Shown here: positions 42,923-52,120 of the stretch, piece after piece
Numbering within the stretch: the stretch's first letter is position 1
Layout: each line of letters starts with the position of its first letter
NCBI GenBank assembly: GCA_017630395.1
Contig: JAGBVI010000051.1
Coordinates: 1-64,000 of the forward strand
DNA from: Paludibacteraceae bacterium
Lineage (GTDB): Bacteria > Bacteroidota > Bacteroidia > Bacteroidales > Paludibacteraceae
Direction: 5' to 3'
DNA: 64,000 bases
Position numbers and translations under genes: made by a program
The notes under the pieces: model-generated
What the model was told of the DNA's origin: nothing
What the model saw: only the letters and a program-made list of their open reading frames with translations
Database searches by the model: none

Positions 42923-45199
42923 ATGAGTGACGAAAAAAAGAGATCTGACGCGTTGAAGTATCACGCAGAGGGAAGACCCGGAAAGATTCAGGTTGTCCCT
43001 ACTAAGCCAACAGCTACGCAAAGAGATTTGGCTTTGGCTTATTCACCCGGAGTTGCAGAACCTTGTTTAGAGATTGAAAAGGATCCGCAAGCTGCTTATG
43101 ATTATACTGCAAAAGGAAACTTGGTTGCAGTGATTTCTAATGGTACGGCAGTATTAGGTTTAGGAAACATCGGTGCCGAAGCAGGTAAACCTGTTATGGA
43201 GGGTAAAGGTCTTTTGTTTAAGATTTTTGCTGACATTGATGTATTTGACATTGAGGTGAATGAAACCAATATTGACAAGTTTGTTGATACAGTAAAAGCC
43301 ATTGCTCCTACATTTGGTGGTATTAACTTAGAAGATATTAAGGCTCCTGAATGTTTTGAGATTGAAGATCGTTTGAAAGCTGAATTGGATATTCCTTTAA
43401 TGCACGATGATCAACATGGTACTGCTATTATTTCTGCTGCTGCATTGCTTAATGCGTTGGAGTTGGTAGGGAAAAAAGCCGAGGAGATCAAGTTGGTTGT
43501 TAATGGTGCAGGTGCTGCTGCTAACTCTTGTACTCAATTATACATGGCTTTGGGTGTTAAGTTGGAAAATATTGTGATGTGTGACTCAAAAGGAGTTATT
43601 AGTACTAAACGTACCGATTTGAACGATCGTAAGAAACCTTTTGCTACTAGTCGTGACATTACAACTTTGCAAGAAGCTGTAAAAGATGCCGATGTTTTCT
43701 TAGGTCTTTCTGTTGCAGGTGTTTTGACCAAAGAGATGGTTTGTTCTATGGCTGAAAATCCAATTGTTTTCGCATTGGCAAATCCTAATCCGGAAATTTC
43801 TTATGAAGATGCAAAAGCTTCTCGTCCTGACTTAATCTTTGCAACTGGTCGTTCCGATTATCCTAACCAAATCAATAATGTATTGGGATTCCCATACATC
43901 TTTAGAGGTGCTTTAGATACTCGTGCCAAAGGTATTAACGAAGCTATGAAATTGGCGGCTGTTTATGCGTTGGCTGAGTTGGCTAAACAACCTGTTCCTG
44001 ACGTAGTTAGCATTGCTTATAACAACAAAAAGATGAAGTTCGGTCGTGAATATATTATTCCTACTGCTTTAGACCCTCGTCTTTTGGAGACAGTTGCTCC
44101 TGCTGTAGCTGAAGCGGCTATGAAATCAGGTGTGGCTCGTCGTGCAATCGAAAATTGGGATGAGTATAAAGAGCAATTGCGTGCTCGCATGGGATTGGAT
44201 AACAAATTCCTTGATGCTTTGACTGTTACTGCTAAAGCTAATCCTAAACGTGTTGTCTTCACTGAAGCCAACAATGTGAATACTTTGCAAGCTGCTTCTA
44301 TCGTGAAGAAAGATGGTATTTGTATTCCTATTTTGTTGGGTAATGAAGAGAGAATCTCTAAAATTGCTAAAGAAAATAATATCGATATTTCCGGAATAGA
44401 AATCGTAAATCTTCGTCATGATCGTGAGGAAGAACGTAGAAATCGTTATGCTGCCTATCTTGCAGAAAAATTGTGCAGAAAAGGTTATACATATATCGAA
44501 GCTAACGAGAAAATGTATGATAGAAACTATTTCGGTACTATGATGGTAGAAACCGGTGATGCTGACGCAATGATTACCGGTGTTTATACCAAATATACAG
44601 ATGCGGTTAAACCTGCTTTGGAGATTATTGGTACTCGAGAGGGAGTTAATCATATTGCTGCATTGAATATCATCAATACTTCTAAGGGTATTTTCTTCTT
44701 TGCTGATACTTTGGTTAACAATCGTCCTTCTAAAGAGACTTTGGAAGAGATTGCTGTATTGACAAACCAAACAGTGAAGCTGTTCAATGAACATCCGGTT
44801 ATTGCAATGTTGTCTTATTCTAACTTTGGTGCTGATACTACCGGTAGCCCTTGCACTGTACACGAGGCAGTTGAGTCTATTCACCAAAATCATCCTGAAA
44901 TTCTTATTGATGGTGAAATGCAAGTTAATTTTGCTCTTAATAAGAAGTTGCGTGACGAGAAATTCCCATTCTCTAAACTGAAAGGACAAGATGTTAATAC
45001 ATTCATTTTCCCTAATTTGAATTCTGCTAATATCGCTTATAAAATGATGTTGGAGATGGGATTAGCTGAAAATATCGGTCCTGTTCAAATGGGATTGAAG
45101 AAGGCTGTTCATGTGTTGGATGTGGAAAGTTCTGTTCGTGATATCGTAAATATGACAGTGATTGCAGTTATTGATGCTCAAATCAACGAGACGAAGTAA
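42923..45199 (+). CDS. maeB: NADP-dependent malic enzyme with C-terminal phosphotransacetylase-like domain
   Basis: Oxidatively decarboxylates malate to pyruvate. The 758 residues comprise an N-terminal malic enzyme (about 1-425; YSPGVAEPC, GTAVLGLGNIGAEAGKPVMEGK, DDQHGTAIISAAALLNAL, VVNGAGAAANSC) and a C-terminal phosphate acetyltransferase-like domain (about 430-755; VFTEANN, GDADAMITGVYTKY). That domain is regulatory in E. coli MaeB. Codon use is strongly T/G-ended, consistent with a well-expressed leading-strand gene. Confidence 0.95.
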   Translation: MSDEKKRSDALKYHAEGRPGKIQVVPTKPTATQRDLALAYSPGVAEPCLEIEKDPQAAYDYTAKGNLVAVISNGTAVLGLGNIGAEAGKPVMEGKGLLFKIFADIDVFDIEVNETNIDKFVDTVKAIAPTFGGINLEDIKAPECFEIEDRLKAELDIPLMHDDQHGTAIISAAALLNALELVGKKAEEIKLVVNGAGAAANSCTQLYMALGVKLENIVMCDSKGVISTKRTDLNDRKKPFATSRDITTLQEAVKDADVFLGLSVAGVLTKEMVCSMAENPIVFALANPNPEISYEDAKASRPDLIFATGRSDYPNQINNVLGFPYIFRGALDTRAKGINEAMKLAAVYALAELAKQPVPDVVSIAYNNKKMKFGREYIIPTALDPRLLETVAPAVAEAAMKSGVARRAIENWDEYKEQLRARMGLDNKFLDALTVTAKANPKRVVFTEANNVNTLQAASIVKKDGICIPILLGNEERISKIAKENNIDISGIEIVNLRHDREEERRNRYAAYLAEKLCRKGYTYIEANEKMYDRNYFGTMMVETGDADAMITGVYTKYTDAVKPALEIIGTREGVNHIAALNIINTSKGIFFFADTLVNNRPSKETLEEIAVLTNQTVKLFNEHPVIAMLSYSNFGADTTGSPCTVHEAVESIHQNHPEILIDGEMQVNFALNKKLRDEKFPFSKLKGQDVNTFIFPNLNSANIAYKMMLEMGLAENIGPVQMGLKKAVHVLDVESSVRDIVNMTVIAVIDAQINETK

Positions 45200-45220
45200 T
45201 TGTAATTAACATACAATTAA

Positions 45221-45263
45221 GGGAGTGTGTCTGAATATAAGTTTGACGCACTCCCTTTTTTTA
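45221..45263 (+). terminator. maeB terminator
   Basis: GGGAGTGTGTC (45221-45231) pairs with GACGCACTCCC (45245-45255), then eight T. A variant of the recurring GGGTGTATC terminator. Confidence 0.85.
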
Positions 45264-45310
45264 TGGGTTACAATAGATATTTATTCTATCTTCTCTTTAC
45301 TTTCCCCTCG

Positions 45311-46183
45311 TCATAATATAATCTTTAATCCATTATGTACGATTTCAACGTGTATCTCTTTGCCTAAATTTACCGCCTCTCCATCAATATGAAATTCGCC
45401 TTCATTTTCTCTGATTAAAGTAGCTGATTTGGCCCTGAGTATTGAGATATGTCTGCTTTTGTCTATCTGTTTTTTAAATAGCAGATAGGCTAATTTGGGT
45501 ATAGAGTAGATTGGGAATGTATCTAAAATGCAAATATCCATAACTCCATCTTGTGTGCTGGCGTGCGGCGCAATATAGGCCATATTACCATATTGTGAAG
45601 CATTGGCAAATGTTACAAGAAATGCTCTTCGAGAAAATGAAAAACAGTCGAGGTTGATTTTATAAAAATTGGAATGATAGCCAAAATATTCTTTAACAAT
45701 GATTTTCAAGTACGATAAGAACCCTCTTTTTTTGGTGGTCGCAAAAGAGTGACTGATATGGGCATCAAAACCGGTTCCGCAGGTACAGAAAAATTTTTTA
45801 TTGTTGACAATCCCGTAGTCAATCACCATTTCGTTTCCATGATTGATTTGCATCAAGGCAAGCCGCGGAGTCATTGAATAGCCTAAATGTCGTGCCAACC
45901 CATTCCCGGAGCCATAAGGGACAATGGCAAATGCAGTATCGGAATGTACCAGTCCGGAAGCAATTTCGTTCATTGTTCCATCTCCGCCACACGCAACCAC
46001 TACATCATAATTCTCTTTAACAAACACTTTGGCCAATTTGTAGCCATGTCCTGCATATTCGGTGAATGTAATCGTTGGCTTTTCCCATTTGTCATCGATT
46101 ACCTCTCGAATTAGTTCCGGAAGTTCTTTCTTTCCTGATGTTCCCGACTTTGGGTTGATGATAAATGCAATTTTTTTTTTCAT
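45311..46183 (-). CDS. diacylglycerol/lipid kinase of the YegS/BmrU family
   Basis: A 290-residue lipid kinase. The DAGK catalytic domain has INPKSGTSGK (about 9-18), VACGGDGTMNEIASGL (about 63-78, the nucleotide-binding GGDGT) and AIVPYGSGNGLARHLG (about 86-101). It probably phosphorylates diacylglycerol or a sphingoid-type base; Bacteroidales make sphingolipids, but the substrate is unproven. It is alone on its strand between maeB and the DUF2851 gene, and a TAACTTTG box lies 20 bp upstream. Confidence 0.88.
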   Translation of the reverse strand: MKKKIAFIINPKSGTSGKKELPELIREVIDDKWEKPTITFTEYAGHGYKLAKVFVKENYDVVVACGGDGTMNEIASGLVHSDTAFAIVPYGSGNGLARHLGYSMTPRLALMQINHGNEMVIDYGIVNNKKFFCTCGTGFDAHISHSFATTKKRGFLSYLKIIVKEYFGYHSNFYKINLDCFSFSRRAFLVTFANASQYGNMAYIAPHASTQDGVMDICILDTFPIYSIPKLAYLLFKKQIDKSRHISILRAKSATLIRENEGEFHIDGEAVNLGKEIHVEIVHNGLKIIL

Positions 46184-46203
46184 AAAAAAATAGAAATTAT
46201 AGG

Positions 46204-46211
46204 CAAAGTTA
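46204..46211 (-). promoter_or_regulatory. promoter box of the lipid kinase gene
   Basis: Minus-strand TAACTTTG fits TAnnTTTG, 20 bp 5' of the ATG at 46183. Confidence 0.45.
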
Positions 46212-46300
46212 TGAAAAAATTACCATATTTGCTCCAAGTTTTGTAATGCATGAATTGAGTATATGTTCTCAATTTATTTTTTTTTATTATATTTTAATCT

Positions 46301-47584
46301 ATGAAAGAAGAATTTCTACACTATGCTTGGCAGTATAGGTTGTTTGCGCAGGAAAATCTGAGGACGACAGATGGCGAATCGTTAACCATTGTCGATGTGG
46401 GTCAAAAGAACGTAGATGCAGGACCTGATTTTTTTAATGCAAAAGTTGTAATTGGTGACACGTTATGGGCAGGAAATGTAGAGATTCATTTAGCTGCTTC
46501 TGATTGGTATCATCATTCTCATCACGAAGATTTTTGTTATGATACTGTCATTCTTCATGTTGTATGGCACTCTGATATTGTTGTACATCGCAAGAATGGG
46601 GAGACTATTCCTCAATTGGTGCTTCCTATTTCGCATGAAACTATCAAACGAAAAGGGCTATTGGATTTGGGCGGATGTTGGATCAGATGTGAAAAGTTTT
46701 GGAACGAATTGAATCAGAAATTTCTTGACATTCAATTAAGTAAAGTATTGTATGAAAGGTTACAGCGAAAATCTGAAGAGGTGTTTCTGTTGCTTAAATC
46801 AACTAAAAATGATTGGGATGAGGTCTTTTACAGAATTCTTTTAAAAAGTTTTGGATTGCATGTAAACTCACTCCCATTTGAGCAACTTTCAAAGTCGTTG
46901 CCGCTTGCTTACTTGCGAAAACATCGCGACAATTTGTTTCAACTCGAAGCATTGCTTTTGGGACAAGCTTCTTTGTTGGATTGTGAAAATTCTGATGAGT
47001 ATCAAAAACTTTTAAAACGAGAATATTGTTTCTTTAGTAGTAAATTCGATTTAAAACCCATTGATAAAAATCTTTGGAAATTTTCAAGAATGAGACCATC
47101 TAATTTCCCAACAATAAAAATTGTGCAGTTTGCATCGCTGCTTCATCATTCAGACAAGTTTCTTTCCAACTTGTTATCAGTTACTGATGTTGAGAGTATA
47201 AGGGGAATGTTCAGATGTACACCTTCTGCCTATTGGGATACGCATTATCAGTTGGGGAAGCACTCTGTCTATCGGTCCAAACAATTAGGTGAGAGTACGA
47301 TAGATCTTTTGATTATAAATGCCGTAGTTCCGATATTATTCACCTATGCGCAACAAAAGGAAGATGAGTTGTTGATGGAGCGTGCATTCACTTTTTTAGA
47401 AGCCCTTTCGGCTGAACACAATTCCATAGTTGATGGTTGGAAAAATTTAGGCGTTGGTGTTGATAATGCATATAGAAGTCAGGCCTTAATAGAACTGAAA
47501 CGACAATATTGCGATTTACACAAATGCTTAAGATGCAGTATAGGACATGCTTTGCTTACCACATCCAAGTCAAGCAATACCTAA
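46301..47584 (+). CDS. DUF2851 family protein
   Basis: A 427-residue protein of a family confined mostly to Bacteroidota. The N-terminal stretch EEFLHYAWQYRLF and then VGQKNVDAGPDFFNAKVVIG, WAGNVEIHLAASDWYHHSHH and VILHVVWHSD (to about residue 95) are the signature of DUF2851. The glutamate and histidine residues there recall a nuclease-like fold, but no activity is established. The C-terminal half is helical with WDTHYQLG. It has no signal peptide and is cytoplasmic. Confidence 0.85.
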   Translation: MKEEFLHYAWQYRLFAQENLRTTDGESLTIVDVGQKNVDAGPDFFNAKVVIGDTLWAGNVEIHLAASDWYHHSHHEDFCYDTVILHVVWHSDIVVHRKNGETIPQLVLPISHETIKRKGLLDLGGCWIRCEKFWNELNQKFLDIQLSKVLYERLQRKSEEVFLLLKSTKNDWDEVFYRILLKSFGLHVNSLPFEQLSKSLPLAYLRKHRDNLFQLEALLLGQASLLDCENSDEYQKLLKREYCFFSSKFDLKPIDKNLWKFSRMRPSNFPTIKIVQFASLLHHSDKFLSNLLSVTDVESIRGMFRCTPSAYWDTHYQLGKHSVYRSKQLGESTIDLLIINAVVPILFTYAQQKEDELLMERAFTFLEALSAEHNSIVDGWKNLGVGVDNAYRSQALIELKRQYCDLHKCLRCSIGHALLTTSKSSNT

Positions 47585-47602
47585 GGTAACATTCATTCCA
47601 CG

Positions 47603-47625
47603 AAGTGAATTTATAGAACTAATTT
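47603..47625. repeat. short quasi-palindromic repeat, copy 5
   Basis: AAGTGAATTTATAGAACTAA and ATT; inverted orientation of the family core. It follows the DUF2851 gene. Confidence 0.5.
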
Positions 47626-47714
47626 TAAAAATTTCTCTCATATATGCGCGAAATAAAACTTTAAACAACTTTTAAAAAGTATCCGAAATAAATGATGACA
47701 ATAAAATAAATTGG

Positions 47715-47722
47715 TAATTTTG
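47715..47722 (+). promoter_or_regulatory. promoter box of the GNAT-like gene
   Basis: TAATTTTG fits TAnnTTTG, 20 bp 5' of the ATG at 47743. Confidence 0.45.
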
Positions 47723-47742
47723 CACTCACTAAAATAGAAGTC

Positions 47743-48861
47743 ATGGTAACAATAAAGAAGGTTGAAAATCGAAAAGAACTCAAGATGTTCATTCGTTTTC
47801 CTTATGAATTGTATAAAAACAATCCGTATTGGGTTCCTCCACTAGAGATGGATGAAATGAATACGTTGAGAAAAGATAAAAATCCGGCTTTTGAGCATTG
47901 CGATGCGGAGTATTGGTTAGCTTATAAAGACGGGAGGATTGTAGGTCGTATTGCCGGAATTATTAATTACCTTGCAAATAATAAGTGGGGAAATAAGGTA
48001 CGATTCGGTTGGATTGATTTTATAGATGATTTTGAAGTAGTTCGATTACTTATATCTGCTGTGATAGAGTGGGGGAAGAGCAAAGGAATGATCGAGTTGC
48101 ACGGACCTTTGGGCTTTAATGATATGGATAAAGAGGGATTGTTGGTTTATGGATTTGATAAGCTTCCAACGATAGCTAATATTTATAATCATGCCTACTA
48201 TCCCAAACATTTAGAAAAGTTGGGTTTGCAGGCTGCAGAAGATTGGGTTCAATACAAAATGCGTGCATCTCAAAATGTTCCGGATAAAATTGAGAGAATC
48301 AATAAAATGATTGAGGAAAAGTACAATTTGAAGACGATTGTATTTGACCGAAAGAGAGATTTGCTAAAATATGGTAAATCAATGTTTAGAACTCTTAATT
48401 CTTCTTTTTCAGAACTATATGGATTTTCTCCTCTATCTGAAAAAGAGATTGAATCGATTATTGCGACCTACTTTTCTTTTGTTAATCCTAAATTGATTTG
48501 TTTTGTATTGGATGAAAATGATGAGGTAATAGGATTTGGAGTTAGTATTCCGAGTCTTTCTAAGGCTTTCCAAAAAGCGAAGGGTAAATTATTCCCTTTT
48601 GGTTTTATTCATTTGTTAAAGGCCATGAGAAATACCGATGAGATAGATTTATATTTAAATGGTGTTCACCCTAATTGGCAAAAAAAGGGAATTCATTCTC
48701 TCTATTATTCTCGGTTGAATCATGCCTATATAGATAACGATGTTAAGGTTGCAATAACTAATCCACAATTGGAAAGTAACTTTAATGCAGTGTCTGTTTG
48801 GAACAACTATGAGAAGGAATTATATACCCGACGCAGATGCTATTCAATGTCATTATTGTAA
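47743..48861 (+). CDS. GNAT-like N-acetyltransferase (YghO-type)
   Basis: A 372-residue cytoplasmic protein common in Bacteroidota. The N-terminus FIRFPYELYKNNPYWVPPLE and the segment GRIAGIINYLANNKWGNKVRFGW followed by HGPLGFNDMDKEGLL mark it. The C-terminal part has GFGVSIPSLSKAF and NGVHPNWQKKGIHSLYYSRL, which fits an acetyl-CoA-binding GNAT motif A. Acceptor unknown. The thioesterase gene begins 1 bp after its stop, so they are co-transcribed. Confidence 0.78.
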   Translation: MVTIKKVENRKELKMFIRFPYELYKNNPYWVPPLEMDEMNTLRKDKNPAFEHCDAEYWLAYKDGRIVGRIAGIINYLANNKWGNKVRFGWIDFIDDFEVVRLLISAVIEWGKSKGMIELHGPLGFNDMDKEGLLVYGFDKLPTIANIYNHAYYPKHLEKLGLQAAEDWVQYKMRASQNVPDKIERINKMIEEKYNLKTIVFDRKRDLLKYGKSMFRTLNSSFSELYGFSPLSEKEIESIIATYFSFVNPKLICFVLDENDEVIGFGVSIPSLSKAFQKAKGKLFPFGFIHLLKAMRNTDEIDLYLNGVHPNWQKKGIHSLYYSRLNHAYIDNDVKVAITNPQLESNFNAVSVWNNYEKELYTRRRCYSMSLL

Positions 48862-48862
48862 G

Positions 48863-49255
48863 ATGAATATGGAAAATAGATTGGATGCTTTAAAAAAAGA
48901 TGCTTTTGCACTCTCCATTGGAATCTCTATTTTAGAGGTGGGAGAAGGTTGCGCAAAAGGAAAAATGGTGATTTCTCCTACTCATTTGAATGGAGTAGGG
49001 ACAGTTCAAGGTGGAGCTCTTTTTACCTTGGCTGATTATATTTGCGCTGTTGCGGCAAATTCTCGGGAGAAAAGTGCTGTTTCGTTGGATGGTCATATTG
49101 ATTTTATCAAAGCAGTGTCGTCCGGAACTTTAATTGTGACAGCTAAAGAGGTTTTCTTACGGAGAACCATAGCCGCTTACATGGCTGAAATTCGTAGAGA
49201 GGAGGATAACGTTTTGGTAGCTACCTTCCAATCTAAATTTTATCGTAAGGATTGA
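48863..49255 (+). CDS. hotdog-fold thioesterase (PaaI/YdiI type)
   Basis: A 130-residue acyl-CoA thioesterase-like protein. I start at 48863 (MNMENRLDALKKDAFALSIG), just after the previous stop; a longer frame begins inside that gene. The hotdog signature is HLNGVGTVQGGALFTLADYI (about 44-63), with the catalytic-position Asp/Glu region after VQGG, then SAVSLDGHIDFIKAVSSG. It is not clear whether it acts on phenylacetyl, menaquinone-precursor or other acyl-CoA. Confidence 0.86.
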   Translation: MNMENRLDALKKDAFALSIGISILEVGEGCAKGKMVISPTHLNGVGTVQGGALFTLADYICAVAANSREKSAVSLDGHIDFIKAVSSGTLIVTAKEVFLRRTIAAYMAEIRREEDNVLVATFQSKFYRKD

Positions 49256-49279
49256 TAAAAAATGCGATATGTTATAAAT

Positions 49280-49300
49280 TGTGATTTATAGAAGTTTCAT
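49280..49300. repeat. short quasi-palindromic repeat, copy 6
   Basis: GTGATTTATAGAAGTTTCAT, the inverted orientation and rather degenerate; it follows the thioesterase gene. Confidence 0.35.
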
Positions 49301-49383
49301 CGAATTAAATAAATACCTTTCTTGTTTAAGTCGTGAAAAATTGCGAATATTGCATAAGATAATGAATTTTAATATTTTCAATT

Positions 49384-50097
49384 GTGAGACAATTAATTGG
49401 TGTTCTGCTTTTATTCTCTTTTTGGGCGTGTACTTCATCTGAAGAAAATGAGGTTATGCAGGTGGAAGAATTTTCTATGCACCAAGAACAAACAATTGAT
49501 TTTGAACAAATTAAGAAACATTCTTCTTTGTATGATAATTTGAAGAAGAGTCGTTACCTAAGAGATCCTAATAAGTTACATATCCAAGCAGGGCGAGAAT
49601 TAGGCATAGAACCATTCAGGAAGAATGCAGATTTTTTGGCTGTCAGAGACTCTATCCTAAGCAATGAAATACTATTTTATTTGGAAGATGGTGAGTTTTA
49701 TCGAAAAAAGAAAATGGGTCATTCTTATCCCTATCTTACCAAAGAGGCGATTGATTTAATAAAGGAGTTAAGTGAGAGATTTCAAAAAAATTTAGAGAAG
49801 AAAGGGCAAGAAAACTATTCTCTTTTGATAACGTCAGCACTTAGAACAGAAGAGAGTCAGAAAAAACTTCGTCGCAGTAATCGTAATGCAACAAAGGATA
49901 CCACGAGCCATCTTTTTGGAGCTTCATTTGATGTCTCTTATTGGGATTTCTATCGTAATTCTAACGGCGAAATTTATCGTTATAAGAATTTACAAAAGAT
50001 TCTTACCAATACCATTAAAGAGATGAGAAACGAGAAAAAATGTTTGGTTATCAAAGAGACAGGACACTATTGTTTTCATATTACCGTGATGCAATAA
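49384..50097 (+). CDS. DUF5715 lipoprotein, M15 peptidase-like
   Basis: A 237-residue lipoprotein (lipobox SFWAC, Cys16) that starts with GTG. The C-terminal half holds ITSALRTEES, then SHLFGASFDVSYW (about 178-190) and HYCFHITV near the end. This His-x6-Asp plus late His pattern is that of VanY/M15 D-Ala-D-Ala carboxypeptidases, so it may trim peptidoglycan peptides in the periplasm. The family name DUF5715 is used in Bacteroidales; activity is inferred. Confidence 0.78.
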   Translation: MRQLIGVLLLFSFWACTSSEENEVMQVEEFSMHQEQTIDFEQIKKHSSLYDNLKKSRYLRDPNKLHIQAGRELGIEPFRKNADFLAVRDSILSNEILFYLEDGEFYRKKKMGHSYPYLTKEAIDLIKELSERFQKNLEKKGQENYSLLITSALRTEESQKKLRRSNRNATKDTTSHLFGASFDVSYWDFYRNSNGEIYRYKNLQKILTNTIKEMRNEKKCLVIKETGHYCFHITVMQ

Positions 50098-50126
50098 TTT
50101 ATAGATTCTAATCCGAGTTTTCCCTT

Positions 50127-50855
50127 ATGTTTGTTAAAACCGAAGCATTGATTTTAAGTGTAAAAAAACATCGTGATAATGCGATGTTGGTACAAGGTTA
50201 TGCTTCTGAATTTGGAAGGATATCGTTTTTGGTTTATGGAGGTCATGGCAGACGGGGAGGGAAGTCTTTTGCATCTGTTCTGCACCCCTTTTCATTGGTT
50301 GACGTAGAGCTTGAGATGAAGCCCCATAGAGATTTGCATATTTCGAAAGAGATAAAAAGCTCTGAGCCTCTGAACGGAATTTTGTTCGACCCACAGAAAA
50401 GCACCTTAGCCATTTTTCTTGCTGAAATTCTCTTATCATCTTTAAAAACAGCAGAAAAAGACAGAGCTCTTTTTGCATTTCTAAAAGAATCCGTCCTCAC
50501 GCTTGATAGGTTAGAGAGAGGAATAGCTAATTTCCACATCGCATTTTTGCTTAAATTTACCTACTTTCTTGGAGTCTTCCCGAATGTTTCTGATTCAGGT
50601 ACAATTGGTTATTTTGACATGAGGCAGGCAGAGTTCTCTTTTTCTCGCCCATTGCATTCTCAGTATATCGATTCTGTTCATGGTAGAGCGATACAATTGT
50701 TGACCAGAATGAATTATCATAATCTGCATCTCTATCGGTTTTCAAGAGATCAGCGCAGAGAAACATTAGAAAAAATTATCGAATATTATCGAATACATTT
50801 GCAAGGTTTCGGTGACATCATCTCACTCTCTGTTTTACAATCGATTTTTGCTTAA
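50127..50855 (+). CDS. recO: DNA repair protein RecO
   Basis: Recombination mediator that helps load RecA on gaps with RecR. The 242 residues begin with an OB fold (MFVKTEALILSVKKHRDNAMLVQGYASEFGRISF region) followed by a helical domain with LERGIANFHIAFLLKFTYFLGVFPN (about 131-155). The zinc-finger cysteines of some RecO proteins are absent, as is common in Bacteroidota. It lies 29 bp after the DUF5715 gene. Confidence 0.9.
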   Translation: MFVKTEALILSVKKHRDNAMLVQGYASEFGRISFLVYGGHGRRGGKSFASVLHPFSLVDVELEMKPHRDLHISKEIKSSEPLNGILFDPQKSTLAIFLAEILLSSLKTAEKDRALFAFLKESVLTLDRLERGIANFHIAFLLKFTYFLGVFPNVSDSGTIGYFDMRQAEFSFSRPLHSQYIDSVHGRAIQLLTRMNYHNLHLYRFSRDQRRETLEKIIEYYRIHLQGFGDIISLSVLQSIFA

Positions 50856-50889
50856 GTGTAAAGGAAAAAGAATAATATAAATTATCCCT

Positions 50890-50914
50890 AGGTGAGTTCT
50901 ACTAAAATTTGTCT
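50890..50914. repeat. short quasi-palindromic repeat, copy 7
   Basis: AGGTGAGTTCTACTAAAATT followed by TGTCT; 3' of recO. Confidence 0.5.
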
Positions 50915-51054
50915 GAATAATGCTAATAGAGAGAATTTTATAGTGTTAAAAAATTCAAACTAAATTCTTTGTTAATAAATTGATTGACAAAAATTTTCAT
51001 TTATCCATATAATTTCCTTATTTTCGCAATCGTCAAATTATTAAAATTAGAACT

Positions 51055-51435
51055 ATGTCGGAGAAAACAAGATATTCAGATGCTGAATTAGAAGAATTCA
51101 GGTCTTTAATCGTTGAGAAATTGGAAATTGCTCAGCGAGATTATGAGTTATTAAAAGCCAATGTGGCAAATATGGATGGTAATGACACGAGCGATACTTC
51201 TCCAACTTTTAAGATTATGGAAGAGGGTGCTGTTACAATGTCTAAAGAGGAGGCCGGAAGGTTGGCTCAGAGACAAATGAAGTTCATCCAACATTTGCAA
51301 GCAGCATTGGTGCGTATTGAAAACAAAACCTACGGAATCTGTCGTGAAACCGGTCGTTTGATTCCGAAAGAGCGTTTGAGAGCAGTTCCTCATGCAACTT
51401 TGTGCATCGATGCAAAAAATAACGGTGCAAAGTAA
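51055..51435 (+). CDS. DksA/TraR-family protein with degenerate zinc finger
   Basis: A 126-residue DksA-like protein that would bind RNA polymerase through the secondary channel. A coiled coil (about 10-85) is followed by the finger region GICRETGRLIPKERLRAVPHATLCIDAK (positions about 95-122). Only two of the usual four cysteines remain (C in GICRETG, C in LCIDAK). This loss is common in the Bacteroidota branch. It is the first gene of the dksA-lspA-DUF4296 cluster, with an internal terminator after it. Confidence 0.88.
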   Translation: MSEKTRYSDAELEEFRSLIVEKLEIAQRDYELLKANVANMDGNDTSDTSPTFKIMEEGAVTMSKEEAGRLAQRQMKFIQHLQAALVRIENKTYGICRETGRLIPKERLRAVPHATLCIDAKNNGAK

Positions 51436-51451
51436 ATTTGAATTATTATAA

Positions 51452-51490
51452 GGGGTGTATCTTTCAGGTACACTCTTTTTCTTTTTTTTA
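51452..51490 (+). terminator. terminator between dksA-like gene and lspA
   Basis: GGGGTGTATC pairs with GGTACACTCT across a small loop (51452-51476), followed by TTTTCTTTTTTTT. A further member of the shared-arm terminator family. Its position suggests partial read-through to lspA. Confidence 0.7.
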
Positions 51491-51493
51491 AGT

Positions 51494-52120
51494 ATGACTA
51501 AACGCGTAAAAAATAAATTTTTTATCTCATTAGGAGTTTTTATTTTGTTATTGGTTCTTGACCAATGGTCTAAGTTTTATGTTAAAACCCATTTCGTTTT
51601 AGGTGAAAGTGTTGAGGTCTTTAATTGGTTTTACATCCGTTTCATCGAAAATAATGGGATGGCATTCGGTATCGAATTGTTTGATAAGTTTTTTTTGACC
51701 TTGCTTAGAATTGTTGCTGTTTGCGCTATCTTGTACTACTTAGTAAAAATTATAAAAAACGATATGAAATTAGGCTATATTGTGGGTGTCACGTTGTTGC
51801 TTGCAGGAGCCTTAGGCAATATCATTGATTGTGTTTTTTATGGCGTTTGGTTTGATTCAAGTTATGGTCAAGTGGCAGAATTTCTACCTTCTCAAGGAGG
51901 CTATGCCTCTTATTTTTATGGGAAAGTGGTGGATATGTTGTATTTCCCATTGATAGATACAGTTTTACCAAGTTGGTTTCCTATCTGGGGTGGAGAACGC
52001 TTTACATTCTTTGACCCTGTATTCAATGTCGCAGATTCTGCTATTTGTGTCAGTGTGGCTTATATGATCATTTTTGAGTATAAAACTTTGAATGAGGAGT
52101 TTTCTTCAAAGTTGGATTAA
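51494..52120 (+). CDS. lspA: lipoprotein signal peptidase
   Basis: Cleaves signal peptides of prolipoproteins in the inner membrane; its substrates abound in this window. I use the ATG at 51494 (MTKRVKNKFFISLG), giving 208 residues; an earlier in-frame ATG lies inside the terminator. Four membrane segments and the two catalytic aspartates are present: GNIIDCVFYG and FNVADSAIC. It carries an insertion between them that is typical of Bacteroidota LspA. Confidence 0.95.
   Translation: MTKRVKNKFFISLGVFILLLVLDQWSKFYVKTHFVLGESVEVFNWFYIRFIENNGMAFGIELFDKFFLTLLRIVAVCAILYYLVKIIKNDMKLGYIVGVTLLLAGALGNIIDCVFYGVWFDSSYGQVAEFLPSQGGYASYFYGKVVDMLYFPLIDTVLPSWFPIWGGERFTFFDPVFNVADSAICVSVAYMIIFEYKTLNEEFSSKLD

Noticed and set aside
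44126-44989. Long open frame on the minus strand inside maeB
   Set aside because: It lies antisense to the strongly conserved malic-enzyme gene, whose codon bias alone keeps the opposite frame open; its product has no recognisable domain.
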